From contig NZ_VTPX01000015.1 of the NCBI RefSeq assembly GCF_008298015.1, positions 1-64,000 of the forward strand: DNA of 64,000 nt, written 5' to 3'. A program made the position numbers and the translations under genes. Position 1 is the stretch's first letter. Every line of letters starts with the position of its first letter. Below, one piece after another: positions 51,726-61,597 of the stretch. Under the pieces are notes generated by a model that was not told where the DNA came from, did not search any database, and saw nothing but the letters and a program-made list of their open reading frames with translations. Origin of the DNA: Salinicola corii. Its GTDB lineage: Bacteria > Pseudomonadota > Gammaproteobacteria > Pseudomonadales > Halomonadaceae.

Positions 51726-52511
51726 TCAATTGACCTGTGTCGCGATCTGCGCCGCCTTGTCGCGCAGCATCGGCAGGAATTCGTCGGTCAGGGTGGCGAT
51801 GCTGATACGGGCGGCATTGGTGCTGACGTTGATCGCGCCGATCAGCTCGCCATGGGCATCGAAGGCGGGAATGGCCAGTGAGCGCAGTCCAGAGTCCAGT
51901 TCCTGATCGAGCACGCAGTAACCCTGTTCACGCACCGCCTTCAGCGAGTCGCACAGCGCCGACTTGTCGGTGAGGCTGTGTTCGGTGTGCCGCGTCAACG
52001 TCACCCGGGCCAGAAACGCATCCTGCTCCTCCGGCGTCAGCTGGCTCAGCAGCACACGTCCCATCGAGGTGTAGGCCGCCGGCAGGCGCGTGCCGATCGA
52101 CAGCGAGATCGACATCAGCCTGTGCGGCGCCGCCGAGCGTGCCACGTAGGTCACCTCGTCTCCATCCAGCACGCCCATCGACGACGACTCCCCGGTCGCT
52201 TCGGTGATCGCCTCGAGATGCTGCTGGATCACCGTGCGGTAGCCGTTGGAGGAGAGAAAGGCATAACCCAACTGGAGGGCCTTGGGCGCCAGTTCGAAGG
52301 AGCGGTGCTGCTTGCGCACGTACCCCAGGGCATGGAGCGTGAGCAGGAAGCGACGCGCACGAGCTCGGTTCATCCCCGTCTTGGCTGCCACCTCGCTGAG
52401 GGTCATGCGTGGCGACTGTTGATCGAAAGCGAGAATGACTTCGAGCCCACTGGCGAGTGCGGTGACGAAGTCGCGGTCGTCGGGAGTAAGCATTTCATCC
52501 TTGCTGGGCAT
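51726..52511 (-). CDS. pcaR: IclR family regulator, PcaR/PobR-like
   Basis: The 261-residue regulator has an N-terminal winged HTH (MTLSEVAAKTGMNRARARRFLLTLHALGYV) and an IclR effector domain (GESSSMGVLDGDEVTYVARS, RLPAAYTSMGRVLLSQL, GLRSLAIPAFDAHGELIGAINVS). This fits the PcaR/PcaU/PobR group that controls beta-ketoadipate genes with protocatechuate or beta-ketoadipate as effector. It is divergent from pcaB. A strong GTTCG-N5-CGAAC palindrome lies 62 bases before its ATG and related pairs precede the pca operons, so it is probably the regulator of all of them. Confidence 0.88.
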   Translation of the reverse strand: MPSKDEMLTPDDRDFVTALASGLEVILAFDQQSPRMTLSEVAAKTGMNRARARRFLLTLHALGYVRKQHRSFELAPKALQLGYAFLSSNGYRTVIQQHLEAITEATGESSSMGVLDGDEVTYVARSAAPHRLMSISLSIGTRLPAAYTSMGRVLLSQLTPEEQDAFLARVTLTRHTEHSLTDKSALCDSLKAVREQGYCVLDQELDSGLRSLAIPAFDAHGELIGAINVSTNAARISIATLTDEFLPMLRDKAAQIATQVN

Positions 52512-52572
52512 GCCTGGAAGTTCCTTGCTGTCTGCCGGATCGATGGCTGTGAGCTTACGGTGTCAGAGAAAA

Positions 52573-52587
52573 GTTCGAAAGCCGAAC
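52573..52587. promoter_or_regulatory. Putative PcaR operator upstream of the regulator gene
   Basis: GTTCG-AAAGC-CGAAC is a perfect inverted repeat. It lies upstream of the IclR gene and could serve autoregulation. Unlike the other sites it has no good second copy 19 bp away. Confidence 0.7.
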
Positions 52588-52798
52588 ATCTGTTCCAGAG
52601 AATTTTCCGGGTGCGAGGGCCAGGAATGGTGGGATTCGCAGGAAGAGACCGCGTCGGGGCAATGCCTGACGGCAAGGGCGAGTTGATGTTAGACGAAGGT
52701 CAGGCGTGAAGTACCACCGTTGCCGCATGCTTTCGAGGTGCCACCGGATTTTGGTGAGGCGCTGACAGGCGCCAACTTGACACTGGCAGGTTTCGAAA

Positions 52799-52832
52799 AT
52801 TCATAATGCGAACTTGTTGACGCTATTCGAAC
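52799..52832. promoter_or_regulatory. Putative PcaR operator pair upstream of pcaB
   Basis: Two 15-bp sites, ATTCA-TAATG-CGAAC (52799-52813) and TGACG-CTATT-CGAAC (52818-52832), each have a perfect right arm and a degenerate left arm. They are 19 bp apart, the same spacing as the pairs before pcaI and the TRAP operon. Nothing else coding is supported in 52512-52986. Confidence 0.6.
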
Positions 52833-52986
52833 ACCATCGACGGCTGCTTGCCGGAGTCGAGTGTCGCACCAGGTCCGGGGCGCTCTGCCCCTTGTACAAC
52901 GGCGAGCGCCACACCGATCGGCGATGCTCGCTACCATCCATTGTCAGTGCTTGGCGGGCATACGACCCGCACAGACGGGGCCTTCC

Positions 52987-54324
52987 ATGTTCGATCACTT
53001 CTTTCGCCACCCCTTCATGAGCCGCGCAGGGATTGACGCCCTGGACGCGGCATCCGTCGTCGCAGCCCTGTGCCAGGTCGAAACGGCACTGGCTCGGGCA
53101 GAGGAGGCCGAAGGCTTGCTGCCAGCCGGTACCGCCGCGGCGCTGAAACAGGCGTTGCGCCTTGAAGCCTTCGATCTCGCTGCGCTGGCGGACGATGTCG
53201 GCAAGGGGGGCAATGTTGCCATTCCTTTCGTCAAGCAGGGGCGGTCGATGCTGCCGGAGGCGCTCAAGCCGGCCTTTCACCGGGGGGCGACCAGCCAGGA
53301 CATCGTCGATACCGCGCTGATGCTGCTGTTGAAACCCCGGTTGCAGTCGTGCCTGTCGCATCTGGCGCGTCTTCGCCGGGCCCAGGGCGAGCTGATGCGG
53401 CGTTACCGGGATACGCCGATGATCGGACGGACCTTGATGCAGCAGGCATTGCCCATCACCTTCGGCGTCAAGGTGGCGCAATGGACCTGGGGAGTGTGCC
53501 AGGCGGAGCAGAGATTGCAGGCGGTGGTCGACACCAGGCTCTACGTGCAGTTCGGCGGTGCCGTGGGCGTCCATTCCGGGCTGGACCCGAGTGGCATTGC
53601 GATCATGGAGGCTCTGGCACGGACGCTGGGGCTGGAGAGCCCCCTGCTGCCCTGGCATACCGACCGCCAGCCGGTCCTCGAACTGATGGGGGCCGTCGAT
53701 GCCGTTGCCGTGGCGCTGGAGAAAGCGGCACTGGATATTGCGCTGCTGTGCCAGAGCGAGATAGGTGAACTCAGCGAACCCGCGGCCCCCGGGGTGGGCG
53801 GATCGTCGTCGATGCCGCACAAGCGCAATCCGGTCGCCTGCGCGCGCATCCGTGCCGCCGCGCGCCAGATTCACGGTCAGCATGGGGTCATCGTCAACGC
53901 CGGAGCGCAACCGCTGGAGCGGGGACTGGGCGAGTGGCACGCCGAATGGGCGCCACTACTGGATGCCGTGCTCAGTCTGGAGGGGGCGCTGGAATCGATG
54001 GTGCCGCTGCTCGAGGGCCTGGAAGTCCACGAGGCGTCGATGAAGCGCAATCTGCGCTTGAGCGGCGGGGCGATCATGGCCGAACCGGCGACGCGCCTGT
54101 TATGCGACATCATGAGTAGCGACGACGCGCTGGAACTGGCGCAGCGTGCGGGAGAAGAGGCGCGCCGTGAATGTCGTGACTACGCCGAGGTGCTGCTCGA
54201 ATTCAGTGCCGTCGCCGAGGGCCTTGATCCTGACGAGGTGCGGTCGGCGCTCGCGATCGAACTATACATTGGTAGTAGCCTGCACCAGGTCGACCGCTGC
54301 CTTTCCTATTTGCAATCTTTTTAA
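52987..54324 (+). CDS. pcaB: 3-carboxy-cis,cis-muconate cycloisomerase
   Basis: The 445-residue protein is of the fumarase/aspartase superfamily: HRGATSQDIVDTALML, the catalytic loop signature GGSSSMPHKRNP (residues 271-282) and the PcaB-type start MFDHFFRHPFMS. It cyclises 3-carboxymuconate, made by PcaHG, to 4-carboxymuconolactone. The ATG at 52987 is preferred over an upstream extension as it gives the normal family N terminus. It has its own operator pair upstream. AT-rich sequence follows the stop. Confidence 0.93.
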   Translation: MFDHFFRHPFMSRAGIDALDAASVVAALCQVETALARAEEAEGLLPAGTAAALKQALRLEAFDLAALADDVGKGGNVAIPFVKQGRSMLPEALKPAFHRGATSQDIVDTALMLLLKPRLQSCLSHLARLRRAQGELMRRYRDTPMIGRTLMQQALPITFGVKVAQWTWGVCQAEQRLQAVVDTRLYVQFGGAVGVHSGLDPSGIAIMEALARTLGLESPLLPWHTDRQPVLELMGAVDAVAVALEKAALDIALLCQSEIGELSEPAAPGVGGSSSMPHKRNPVACARIRAAARQIHGQHGVIVNAGAQPLERGLGEWHAEWAPLLDAVLSLEGALESMVPLLEGLEVHEASMKRNLRLSGGAIMAEPATRLLCDIMSSDDALELAQRAGEEARRECRDYAEVLLEFSAVAEGLDPDEVRSALAIELYIGSSLHQVDRCLSYLQSF

Positions 54325-54423
54325 ATGATTGATTTGAAATCATAAAAATAGAGACGCCACAAAATGGCTCTGCGTGAGCCGTTGTGCTCGGCGTTTGACC
54401 ACGAAGTGACGACAGGATAGCGT

Positions 54424-54457
54424 GTTCGTATCACAAACTAGCGTTCGTTTAGCGAAC
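54424..54457. promoter_or_regulatory. Putative PcaR operator pair upstream of pcaI
   Basis: GTTCG-TATCA-CAAAC (54424-54438, one mismatch) and GTTCG-TTTAG-CGAAC (54443-54457, perfect) are 19 bp apart and 49 bases upstream of the pcaI start. The arrangement matches the pair at 59944-59977. Confidence 0.75.
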
Positions 54458-54505
54458 ATTGTGTGTGAGACCAACCTGGTGGGACCAACCTGAGAGTCGA
54501 GCACG

Positions 54506-55324
54506 ATGGCCGAATTCCTGTCACTTCACGACGCCGTGGCGCGTCATGTCGAGGATGGGGCAACCCTTGCCATGGAAGGGTTCACCCATCTCATTCCGTT
54601 TGCCGCCGGGCACGAGATCATCCGCCAGGGGCGGCGTGAGCTGACCCTGATCCGCATGACCCCGGATCTGATCTTCGACCAGATGATCGGCGCCGGCTGC
54701 GCCCGCCGCCTGATCTTTTCCTGGGGTGGCAACCCCGGCGTGGGCTCGCTGCACCGCCTGCGCGATGCGGTGGAACACGGCTATCCGCAGCCGCTGGAGA
54801 TCTTCGAGCACAGCCACGCCGCCATGGCCTGCGCCTTCGAGGCCGGCGCCGCCGGTCTGCCGCTGGCGGTGCTGCGTGGCTACGTGGGCAGCGATCTGCC
54901 CAAGGTCAATTCGCAGATCAAGTTCATCGAGTGCCCGTTCACCGGCGAGCGCCTGGCCGCGGTGCCGGCGGTGCGGCCGGACGTGGGTATCGTCCACGCG
55001 CAGAAGGCGGACCGCGCCGGCAACGTGCTGGTGGAGGGGATCATCGGCGTGCAGAAGGAGGTGGTGCTGGCGGCGCGCCACAGCATCGTCACCGTCGAGG
55101 AGGTGGTCGACGATCTCGAGGCGGGGCCCAACGCCTGCGTCATTCCCGCTTGGGCGATCGATGCCATCGCCGTGGCCGAGCAGGGCGCCTACCCCTCCTA
55201 CGCCCATGGCTACTACCCGCGGGACAACGCCTTCTACAAGGCCTGGGATGCGATCGCCCGCGACCGCGAGAGCTTCGCCGCCTGGCTCGAGGAACATGTC
55301 TACCACGCCGGAGGAGCCGCCTGA
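54506..55324 (+). CDS. pcaI: 3-oxoadipate CoA-transferase subunit A (GctA/CatI type)
   Basis: The 272-residue protein begins AEFLSLHDAVARHVEDGATLAMEGFTHLIPF and has FSWGGNPGVGSLHRLRDAVE and HAQKADRAGNVLVEGIIG, features of family I CoA transferases close to glutaconate CoA-transferase A and the CatI-like 3-oxoadipate enzymes of pseudomonads, rather than of the shorter classical PcaI. With subunit B it moves CoA from succinyl-CoA to 3-oxoadipate. The stop overlaps the pcaJ start (TGATG). Confidence 0.9.
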   Translation: MAEFLSLHDAVARHVEDGATLAMEGFTHLIPFAAGHEIIRQGRRELTLIRMTPDLIFDQMIGAGCARRLIFSWGGNPGVGSLHRLRDAVEHGYPQPLEIFEHSHAAMACAFEAGAAGLPLAVLRGYVGSDLPKVNSQIKFIECPFTGERLAAVPAVRPDVGIVHAQKADRAGNVLVEGIIGVQKEVVLAARHSIVTVEEVVDDLEAGPNACVIPAWAIDAIAVAEQGAYPSYAHGYYPRDNAFYKAWDAIARDRESFAAWLEEHVYHAGGAA

Positions 55325-56111
55325 TGAGCCTCGACTACACCGCTGCGGAAATGATGACCGTCACCGCCGCCCGGGCGCTGGAAAACGGCACCACCTGCTT
55401 CGTCGGGATCGGCCTGCCCAGTGAGGCGGCCAACCTGGCGCGGTTGACCCATGCCCCGGACGTAGTGCTGATTTATGAGTCCGGCACCCTGCAGACCAAA
55501 CCCAATGTGCTGCCGCTGTCGATCGGCGATGGCGAGCTGTGCGAGACCGCGCTGACCACCGTCTCGGTGCCGGAGATGTTCCGCTACTGGCTGCAGGGCG
55601 GGCACGTCGACGTCGGCTTTCTGGGCACCGCGCAGATCGACCGCTACTGCAATCTCAACACCACGCTGATCGGTGACTACCGCGAGCCCAAGGTACGGCT
55701 GCCGGGCGGCGGCGGGGCGCCTGAGATCGCCACCAACGCGGGCGAGGTGTTCATCACCGTCAAGCACTCCAAGCGTACCTTCGTCGAGGCGGTGGATTTC
55801 GTCACCACGGTCGGCTTCGGCCGCGACGGCACCGCTCGCGACGGCGTGCCCCACATCGGCCGCGGTCCGACCCGGGTGATCACCGACCTGTGCGTGATGA
55901 AGCCCGACCCCGAGACCAAGGAGCTGGTGGTGGTCTCGCTGCATCCGGGGGTGACCGCCGAGCAGGTGCGCGAGGCCACCGGCTGGGAGATCTGCTTCGC
56001 CGAGCGGCTCGAGACCACGCCCGAGCCGGGTGAGCAGGAGCTCGAGGTACTGCGCGAGCTCAAGGCGCGCACCGCACGCCACCACGCCGGCAACGAGATG
56101 GGAGAGAACGC

Positions 56112-56115
<4 letters not shown>
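55324..56115 (+). CDS. pcaJ: 3-oxoadipate CoA-transferase subunit B (GctB/CatJ type)
   Basis: The 263-residue protein has CFVGIGLPSEAANLARL, IYESGTLQTKPNVLP with the Glu in the region expected for the CoA-thioester forming residue, and VRLPGGGGAPEIATNAGEVF. It pairs with the preceding subunit A. It belongs to the GctB/CatJ branch. It starts inside the pcaI stop and overlaps pcaF by four bases, so the three genes are tightly coupled. Confidence 0.9.
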
Positions 56116-57317
<1,202 letters not shown>

Positions 57318-57365
57318 CGCTCGTCAGCAGCAACCCATAACGACAAATCGCTAGAGGGAACCTCG

Positions 57366-58676
57366 ATGCAAGCGGTGACGCAGTTTTCCGTGCGTGTGGT
57401 GCAGCGCTATCTGCCCAGCGCCTTCGTGCTGGCGGTGATTCTCACCGCCATCGTCTTCGTCCTCGGCATCGTGCTCGGTGAGCGTACGCCGCTGGACATG
57501 GCGCAGTACTGGGGCGAGGGCTTCTCCTCGCTGTTCAAGTTCGGCATGCAGATGGTGCTGGTGCTGCTGACCGGCTATGTGCTGGCGCTGACGCCGGTGA
57601 TGCAGCGGCTACTCGGCGCGCTGACTCGGCAGGCCTCGACGCCGCGCCAGGCGCTGGCCATCACCATCGTGGTCAGCTTCGTCTGCTACTACCTCAACTG
57701 GGGCTTCGGCATGGTCGCCGGGGCGATCCTGGCCCGCGAGATGGGGCGCCGGGTGGCGGTGCACTTCCCGCTGATCGTGGCCGCCGCCTACGGTGGCGAG
57801 CTGGTGCGCGGGCCCTCGACCTCGATCCCGCTGGTGATCGCCACGCCGGGTCACTTCATGGAGGATGCGATCGGCATCGTGCCGGTCTCCGAGACCCTCT
57901 ACGCCAGCTGGAACATCGCCCTGACCCTGGCGCTGCTGGCCCTGCTGGTGGCCTTCTTCATGCTGCAGAAACAACCCGAGCAGATCGTGCGCCTGGAGGC
58001 GGCGGACCCCGCCGAGGAGGCACCGGCCCAGCGCGGCGACGGCAGTTTCTCCGACTGGCTCGAACACAGCCGGCTGCCGACGCTGTTCCTGGGCCTGCTC
58101 GCCGCCGCCTATCTACTAGGCGAGGTGGCCAAGGGTGACTTCAGCATCAATCTCAACACGGTCATCCTGATCTTCTTCACCCTGGGCCTGCTGTTGCACC
58201 GCAGCGCGGCGGCCTACCTGGGCGCGGTAGAGAAGGCGGTGGGCGCCGCCCGCGGGATCATCGTGCAGTTCCCGCTCTACGCCGGCATCGCCGGGATGAT
58301 GACCCATGCCGATCTGGTCACCCAGTTCTCCGAGGCGATCATCTCGATGGCCTCCCGCGAGACCTTCCCGCTGTGGACCTTTCTCTCCGCCGGGGCGGTC
58401 AACTTCTTCATCCCCTCCGGGGGTGGCCAGTGGGCGATCCAGGGGCCGATCATGATGAAGGCGGCCTACGCCCTCGGCGCCGATCCCGCGCGCACCATCA
58501 TGGCGTTCACCTGGGGCGATGGCTGGACCAACCAGATCCAACCGTTCTGGGCGCTGCCGCTGCTCGGCGTGGCCGGGCTCTCGGCCCGCGACATCATGGG
58601 CTATCTGTTGATCTGGCTGGTGATCTCGGGCGTTGCCATTGCGGGGACGTTCGTCGCCCTGGCCACGTTCACCTAG
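57366..58676 (+). CDS. Short-chain fatty acid transporter, AtoE family
   Basis: The 436-residue protein has about 12 helices and AtoE-family features: RYLPSAFVLAVILTAIVF, YYLNWGFGMVAGAILAREM, NFFIPSGGGQWAIQGPI and TWGDGWTNQIQPFWALPLLG. E. coli AtoE takes up short-chain fatty acids. Its place between pcaF and the pcaDC fusion suggests import of an acid that enters the pathway late, for instance beta-ketoadipate or another small acid. The gene follows pcaF by 48 bases; the preceding AGAGGGAACCTCG contains a good ribosome site. Confidence 0.85.
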   Translation: MQAVTQFSVRVVQRYLPSAFVLAVILTAIVFVLGIVLGERTPLDMAQYWGEGFSSLFKFGMQMVLVLLTGYVLALTPVMQRLLGALTRQASTPRQALAITIVVSFVCYYLNWGFGMVAGAILAREMGRRVAVHFPLIVAAAYGGELVRGPSTSIPLVIATPGHFMEDAIGIVPVSETLYASWNIALTLALLALLVAFFMLQKQPEQIVRLEAADPAEEAPAQRGDGSFSDWLEHSRLPTLFLGLLAAAYLLGEVAKGDFSINLNTVILIFFTLGLLLHRSAAAYLGAVEKAVGAARGIIVQFPLYAGIAGMMTHADLVTQFSEAIISMASRETFPLWTFLSAGAVNFFIPSGGGQWAIQGPIMMKAAYALGADPARTIMAFTWGDGWTNQIQPFWALPLLGVAGLSARDIMGYLLIWLVISGVAIAGTFVALATFT

Positions 58677-58724
58677 ACACTGTCCGATAATTGCCTGGGC
58701 GCACTCGAACCAAGGAGCCTCGTC

Positions 58725-59924
58725 ATGCCTTTCGTCACGCTCGATGACCGCACCGTCGCCTATCGTCTGCTCGGCGGCGATACCCAGCCGCTGCTGCTGC
58801 TGGCCCATCCGCTGGGAATGAGTCAGGCGGTGTGGGACAGCGTCATCACCCCGCTGACCCGGCGCTTTCGCGTGCTCACCTGGGATCTGCCGGGACACGG
58901 CGCCAGTGAGGCATGGCCCGCGGCGCGGGGCGAGATCACCCCGGCGACGCTGGCCGCCGAGGCCCTGGCCCTGGCCGATCTCGCCGGGGCCGAGCGCTTC
59001 CACTTCGCCGGCACCTCGATCGGCGGTGTGATCGGCCAGCAGCTGCTGAGCGCGTATCCCGAGCGCCTGTTGTCGGCGACCCTGACCAACACCGGCGCGG
59101 TCATCGGCAGCGCCGAGATGTGGCAGACCCGCGCCAACCGGGTGCGCCGCGAGGGGCTGGCGGTGATGAGTGCGGAGATCGTGCCGCGCTGGTTCGCGCC
59201 GGCGCACACCGAGGCCGACCCGGCCCTGGCCGCCGGCTGGCGGGTGGCGATGTCGCGCAATGAGGCCGAGTCCTACGCACTGCTGTGCGAGATGCTCGGC
59301 CGCCACACCTTCGTCGGGCGTCTGGGCGCCAACGCCGGTGAGGCGACACGGGCGGTACCGCTCACGCTGATCGGCGGCAGCGAGGATGGCGCCACGCCAC
59401 CGTCGACCCTCGCCGCGCTGGCCGAGGAGTGTGGTGCCGAGGCCCCGACGATTCTCGAGGGCGTGGGCCATGTGCCCTCGCTGGAGGCGCCGGCGCGCCT
59501 GGTGGAGTTGCTGCTGGCGCGGCTGTCACTGTCGCCGGCGATGGCCGAGCAGGGCGTCGATCTTGCCACCGGGCTGGAGACGCGCCGAGCGGTGCTCGGC
59601 GCCGACCACGTCGCCCGTGCCACCCAGCAGTCGACCTCACTCGACCGGCCGTTCCAGCAGATGATCTCGCGACTGGCTTGGGGAGAGCTGTGGACCAACC
59701 CGGATCTCGATCATCGCGAGCGCAGCATGATCACCACCGCGATTCTTGCCGCGCTGGGGCGCGAGGAGCTGACGCTGCATCTCAAGACCGCCAGACGGAT
59801 CGGCCTGAGCGAGGCCGAGCTGCGCCAGGTGCTGATGCACGTGGCGGTCTACGCCGGGGTGCCGGCGGCCAATCACGCCTTCTCGTTGGCCAAGCAGCTG
59901 GGGTGGGGAGAGGAGAGCGAGTGA
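58725..59924 (+). CDS. pcaL: Fused 3-oxoadipate enol-lactonase and 4-carboxymuconolactone decarboxylase
   Basis: The 399-residue protein is a fusion. Residues about 1-258 are the PcaD alpha/beta hydrolase with nucleophile Ser98 (GTSIGG), DLPGHG and His in GVGHVPSLEAP. Residues about 270-399 are the PcaC carboxymuconolactone decarboxylase domain (RAVLGADHVARA, HRERSMITTAILAALGR, HVAVYAGVPAANHAF). It converts 4-carboxymuconolactone to the enol-lactone and then to 3-oxoadipate. Such fusions (PcaL/PcaDC) are known from actinobacteria and some proteobacteria. CAAGGAG precedes the ATG. Confidence 0.93.
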   Translation: MPFVTLDDRTVAYRLLGGDTQPLLLLAHPLGMSQAVWDSVITPLTRRFRVLTWDLPGHGASEAWPAARGEITPATLAAEALALADLAGAERFHFAGTSIGGVIGQQLLSAYPERLLSATLTNTGAVIGSAEMWQTRANRVRREGLAVMSAEIVPRWFAPAHTEADPALAAGWRVAMSRNEAESYALLCEMLGRHTFVGRLGANAGEATRAVPLTLIGGSEDGATPPSTLAALAEECGAEAPTILEGVGHVPSLEAPARLVELLLARLSLSPAMAEQGVDLATGLETRRAVLGADHVARATQQSTSLDRPFQQMISRLAWGELWTNPDLDHRERSMITTAILAALGREELTLHLKTARRIGLSEAELRQVLMHVAVYAGVPAANHAFSLAKQLGWGEESE

Positions 59925-59943
59925 GAGTATCAGTTCTCACTGA

Positions 59944-59977
59944 GTTCGCAAGACGAACTAACGTTCGTCTAATGGAC
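59944..59977. promoter_or_regulatory. Putative PcaR operator pair upstream of the TRAP-pcaHG genes
   Basis: GTTCG-CAAGA-CGAAC (59944-59958, perfect) and GTTCG-TCTAA-TGGAC (59963-59977, two mismatches in the right arm) are 19 bp apart. They lie 67 bases before the dctP start, showing that the TRAP genes have their own regulated promoter. Confidence 0.75.
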
Positions 59978-60043
59978 GAAGTGCGGCTGGCCCGCAAAGA
60001 TATCAGTCGATATTAGAAACCGCCGGATAACAGGGACTCGACC

Positions 60044-61063
60044 ATGAACCGCATCTTCGCTCGCACCGTTCTTGCACTCTCGGTAGCTGGAGCGGCCGCT
60101 GCCGCCCAAGCCGACACCACGCTTCGCATGTCGCATTTCTGGCCAGGTGGTTCGGCCATCAACCAGCAGATCTTCGAGAAATGGGCCAAGGCCATCGAAG
60201 AGGAGTCGGGCGGCTCGCTGAAGGTTCAGAACTTCCCCTCGCAGACCTTGAGCCAGGCCGACGAGACCTACGATGCCGCGGTCAATGGCATTGCCGATAT
60301 CGGCATTACCGCTCAGGGCTATACCAACGGTCGCTTCCCGCTCAGCCAGATCGTCGAGCTGCCGGGTGTCGCCGAGTCGGCTCCGCAGGGTGCCTGCGTG
60401 TTGCAGACGCTTTACGACGACGGCCAGATCAGCGGCGAGTATGACGATTCCCACGTGCTGTTCATGTTCACCACCGGGCCGGGCTACATCCATACCAAGG
60501 AAACCAACGTGCAGAAGCCGGCGGACCTTGAAGGCCTGCGCATCCGCCGACCCACCGCGGTCGCCGGAGACATTCTCGAGAACATGGGCGCTCAGCCGGT
60601 GGGCATGCCCGCGCCGGATATCTACACCTCGATGCAGCGTGGCGTGATCGACGGTCTGAGCTTTCCCTGGGAGGGCATGAAAGGCTTCCGCCTCAACGAG
60701 CTATCCCGCTATCACACCCAGGTGCCGTTCTACACGCTGATCTTCGTCGCCACCATGAACAAGAACACCTACGAGTCGCTGACCCCTGAACAGCAGCAAG
60801 TGATCGACGACAACTCGGGAATGAAATGGGCGGACAAGGCCGGTCGGGTGTTTGCCGCTGAAGACAGGGCGGGTAAGCAGCAGGCCGAAGAGGCCGGCGA
60901 TACCATTCGCGTGGTCGACAACCCGCTTGACGACCCCGTTTGGCAGAAGCCGCTCGAGGATGGCATCGACGGCTATTTGAGCGATCTCGAATCGCGTGGT
61001 CGCGATCAGGCGCGTGACGTCTACCAGGCCGCGCAGGATGCAAGCCAGGCCTGCGCGCAATAA
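60044..61063 (+). CDS. dctP: TRAP transporter substrate-binding protein, DctP type (system 2, in pca cluster)
   Basis: The 339-residue protein has a signal peptide (FARTVLALSVAGAAAAAQA) and DctP motifs: TLRMSHFWPGGSAINQQIFEKWAK, LEGLRIRRPTAVAGDILENMG with the ligand Arg, and DIYTSMQRGVIDGLSFPWEG. By position between pcaDC and pcaHG, and because of the operator pair upstream, it likely binds protocatechuate, a hydroxybenzoate, or a hydroaromatic acid such as quinate or shikimate. It is the first gene of a dctPQM-pcaHG unit. Confidence 0.9.
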   Translation: MNRIFARTVLALSVAGAAAAAQADTTLRMSHFWPGGSAINQQIFEKWAKAIEEESGGSLKVQNFPSQTLSQADETYDAAVNGIADIGITAQGYTNGRFPLSQIVELPGVAESAPQGACVLQTLYDDGQISGEYDDSHVLFMFTTGPGYIHTKETNVQKPADLEGLRIRRPTAVAGDILENMGAQPVGMPAPDIYTSMQRGVIDGLSFPWEGMKGFRLNELSRYHTQVPFYTLIFVATMNKNTYESLTPEQQQVIDDNSGMKWADKAGRVFAAEDRAGKQQAEEAGDTIRVVDNPLDDPVWQKPLEDGIDGYLSDLESRGRDQARDVYQAAQDASQACAQ

Positions 61064-61078
61064 TTCGGAGCCCGATTC

Positions 61079-61597
61079 ATGCATGCGCTTTTGCGGTTCA
61101 GCCGTTGGCTGGAAGTCTTTTCGCGGCTCATCGCCGGCATCGCCCTGATCGGCCTGTTGGGTGTCACGGTGGTCGACGTGGCGTTGCGCTATCTCTACCG
61201 CTTGAGCGACGGGGCCTTCTCGCTGAGCGTGGTGGGTAGCGTGGAGCTGGTCAGTTACCTGATGCTGTTCGCGCTGTTGGCGGCGATGGCCGCCAATGTC
61301 GAGAAGAGCCAGGTGGTGGTGGAGGCTTTCAGCCACAGCTTGCGCGATTCCCTCAAGGCGCGCATCGCCGGCGTTTACCTGCTGGGCTTCGTGGTACTGG
61401 GGCTGGTTTTGGCGTTTGGGTTATGGGATGCGGCGGCCAGCGCTGCCTCTCACGGCGAGACTACCCAGGACCTGCGCCTGCCGATGGCGCCGATCTATGC
61501 CATCGCTTCGGGGTTGTGTGTATTGCTCAGCGTGCGTTGCCTGCTCCACGCCGCGCTCGGGGCGGTATTTGCCCACCAAGTGGAGAGCGTCGAATGA
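61079..61597 (+). CDS. dctQ: TRAP transporter small membrane subunit, DctQ type (system 2)
   Basis: The 172-residue protein has four hydrophobic helices (RLIAGIALIGLLGVTVVDVALRY, ELVSYLMLFALLAAMAAN, VYLLGFVVLGLVLAFGLW, YAIASGLCVLLSVRCLL). It is the small scaffold subunit that pairs with DctM. It starts 15 bases after dctP with GGAGCCCGA upstream and overlaps dctM by 4 bases. The sequence is otherwise unremarkable. Confidence 0.88.
   Translation: MHALLRFSRWLEVFSRLIAGIALIGLLGVTVVDVALRYLYRLSDGAFSLSVVGSVELVSYLMLFALLAAMAANVEKSQVVVEAFSHSLRDSLKARIAGVYLLGFVVLGLVLAFGLWDAAASAASHGETTQDLRLPMAPIYAIASGLCVLLSVRCLLHAALGAVFAHQVESVE

Noticed and set aside
52689..52937. Minus-strand open frame of 82 codons upstream of pcaB
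   Set aside because: Low-complexity composition, no ribosome site, and it covers the operator pair for pcaB; more likely intergenic sequence or an old remnant that I cannot name.
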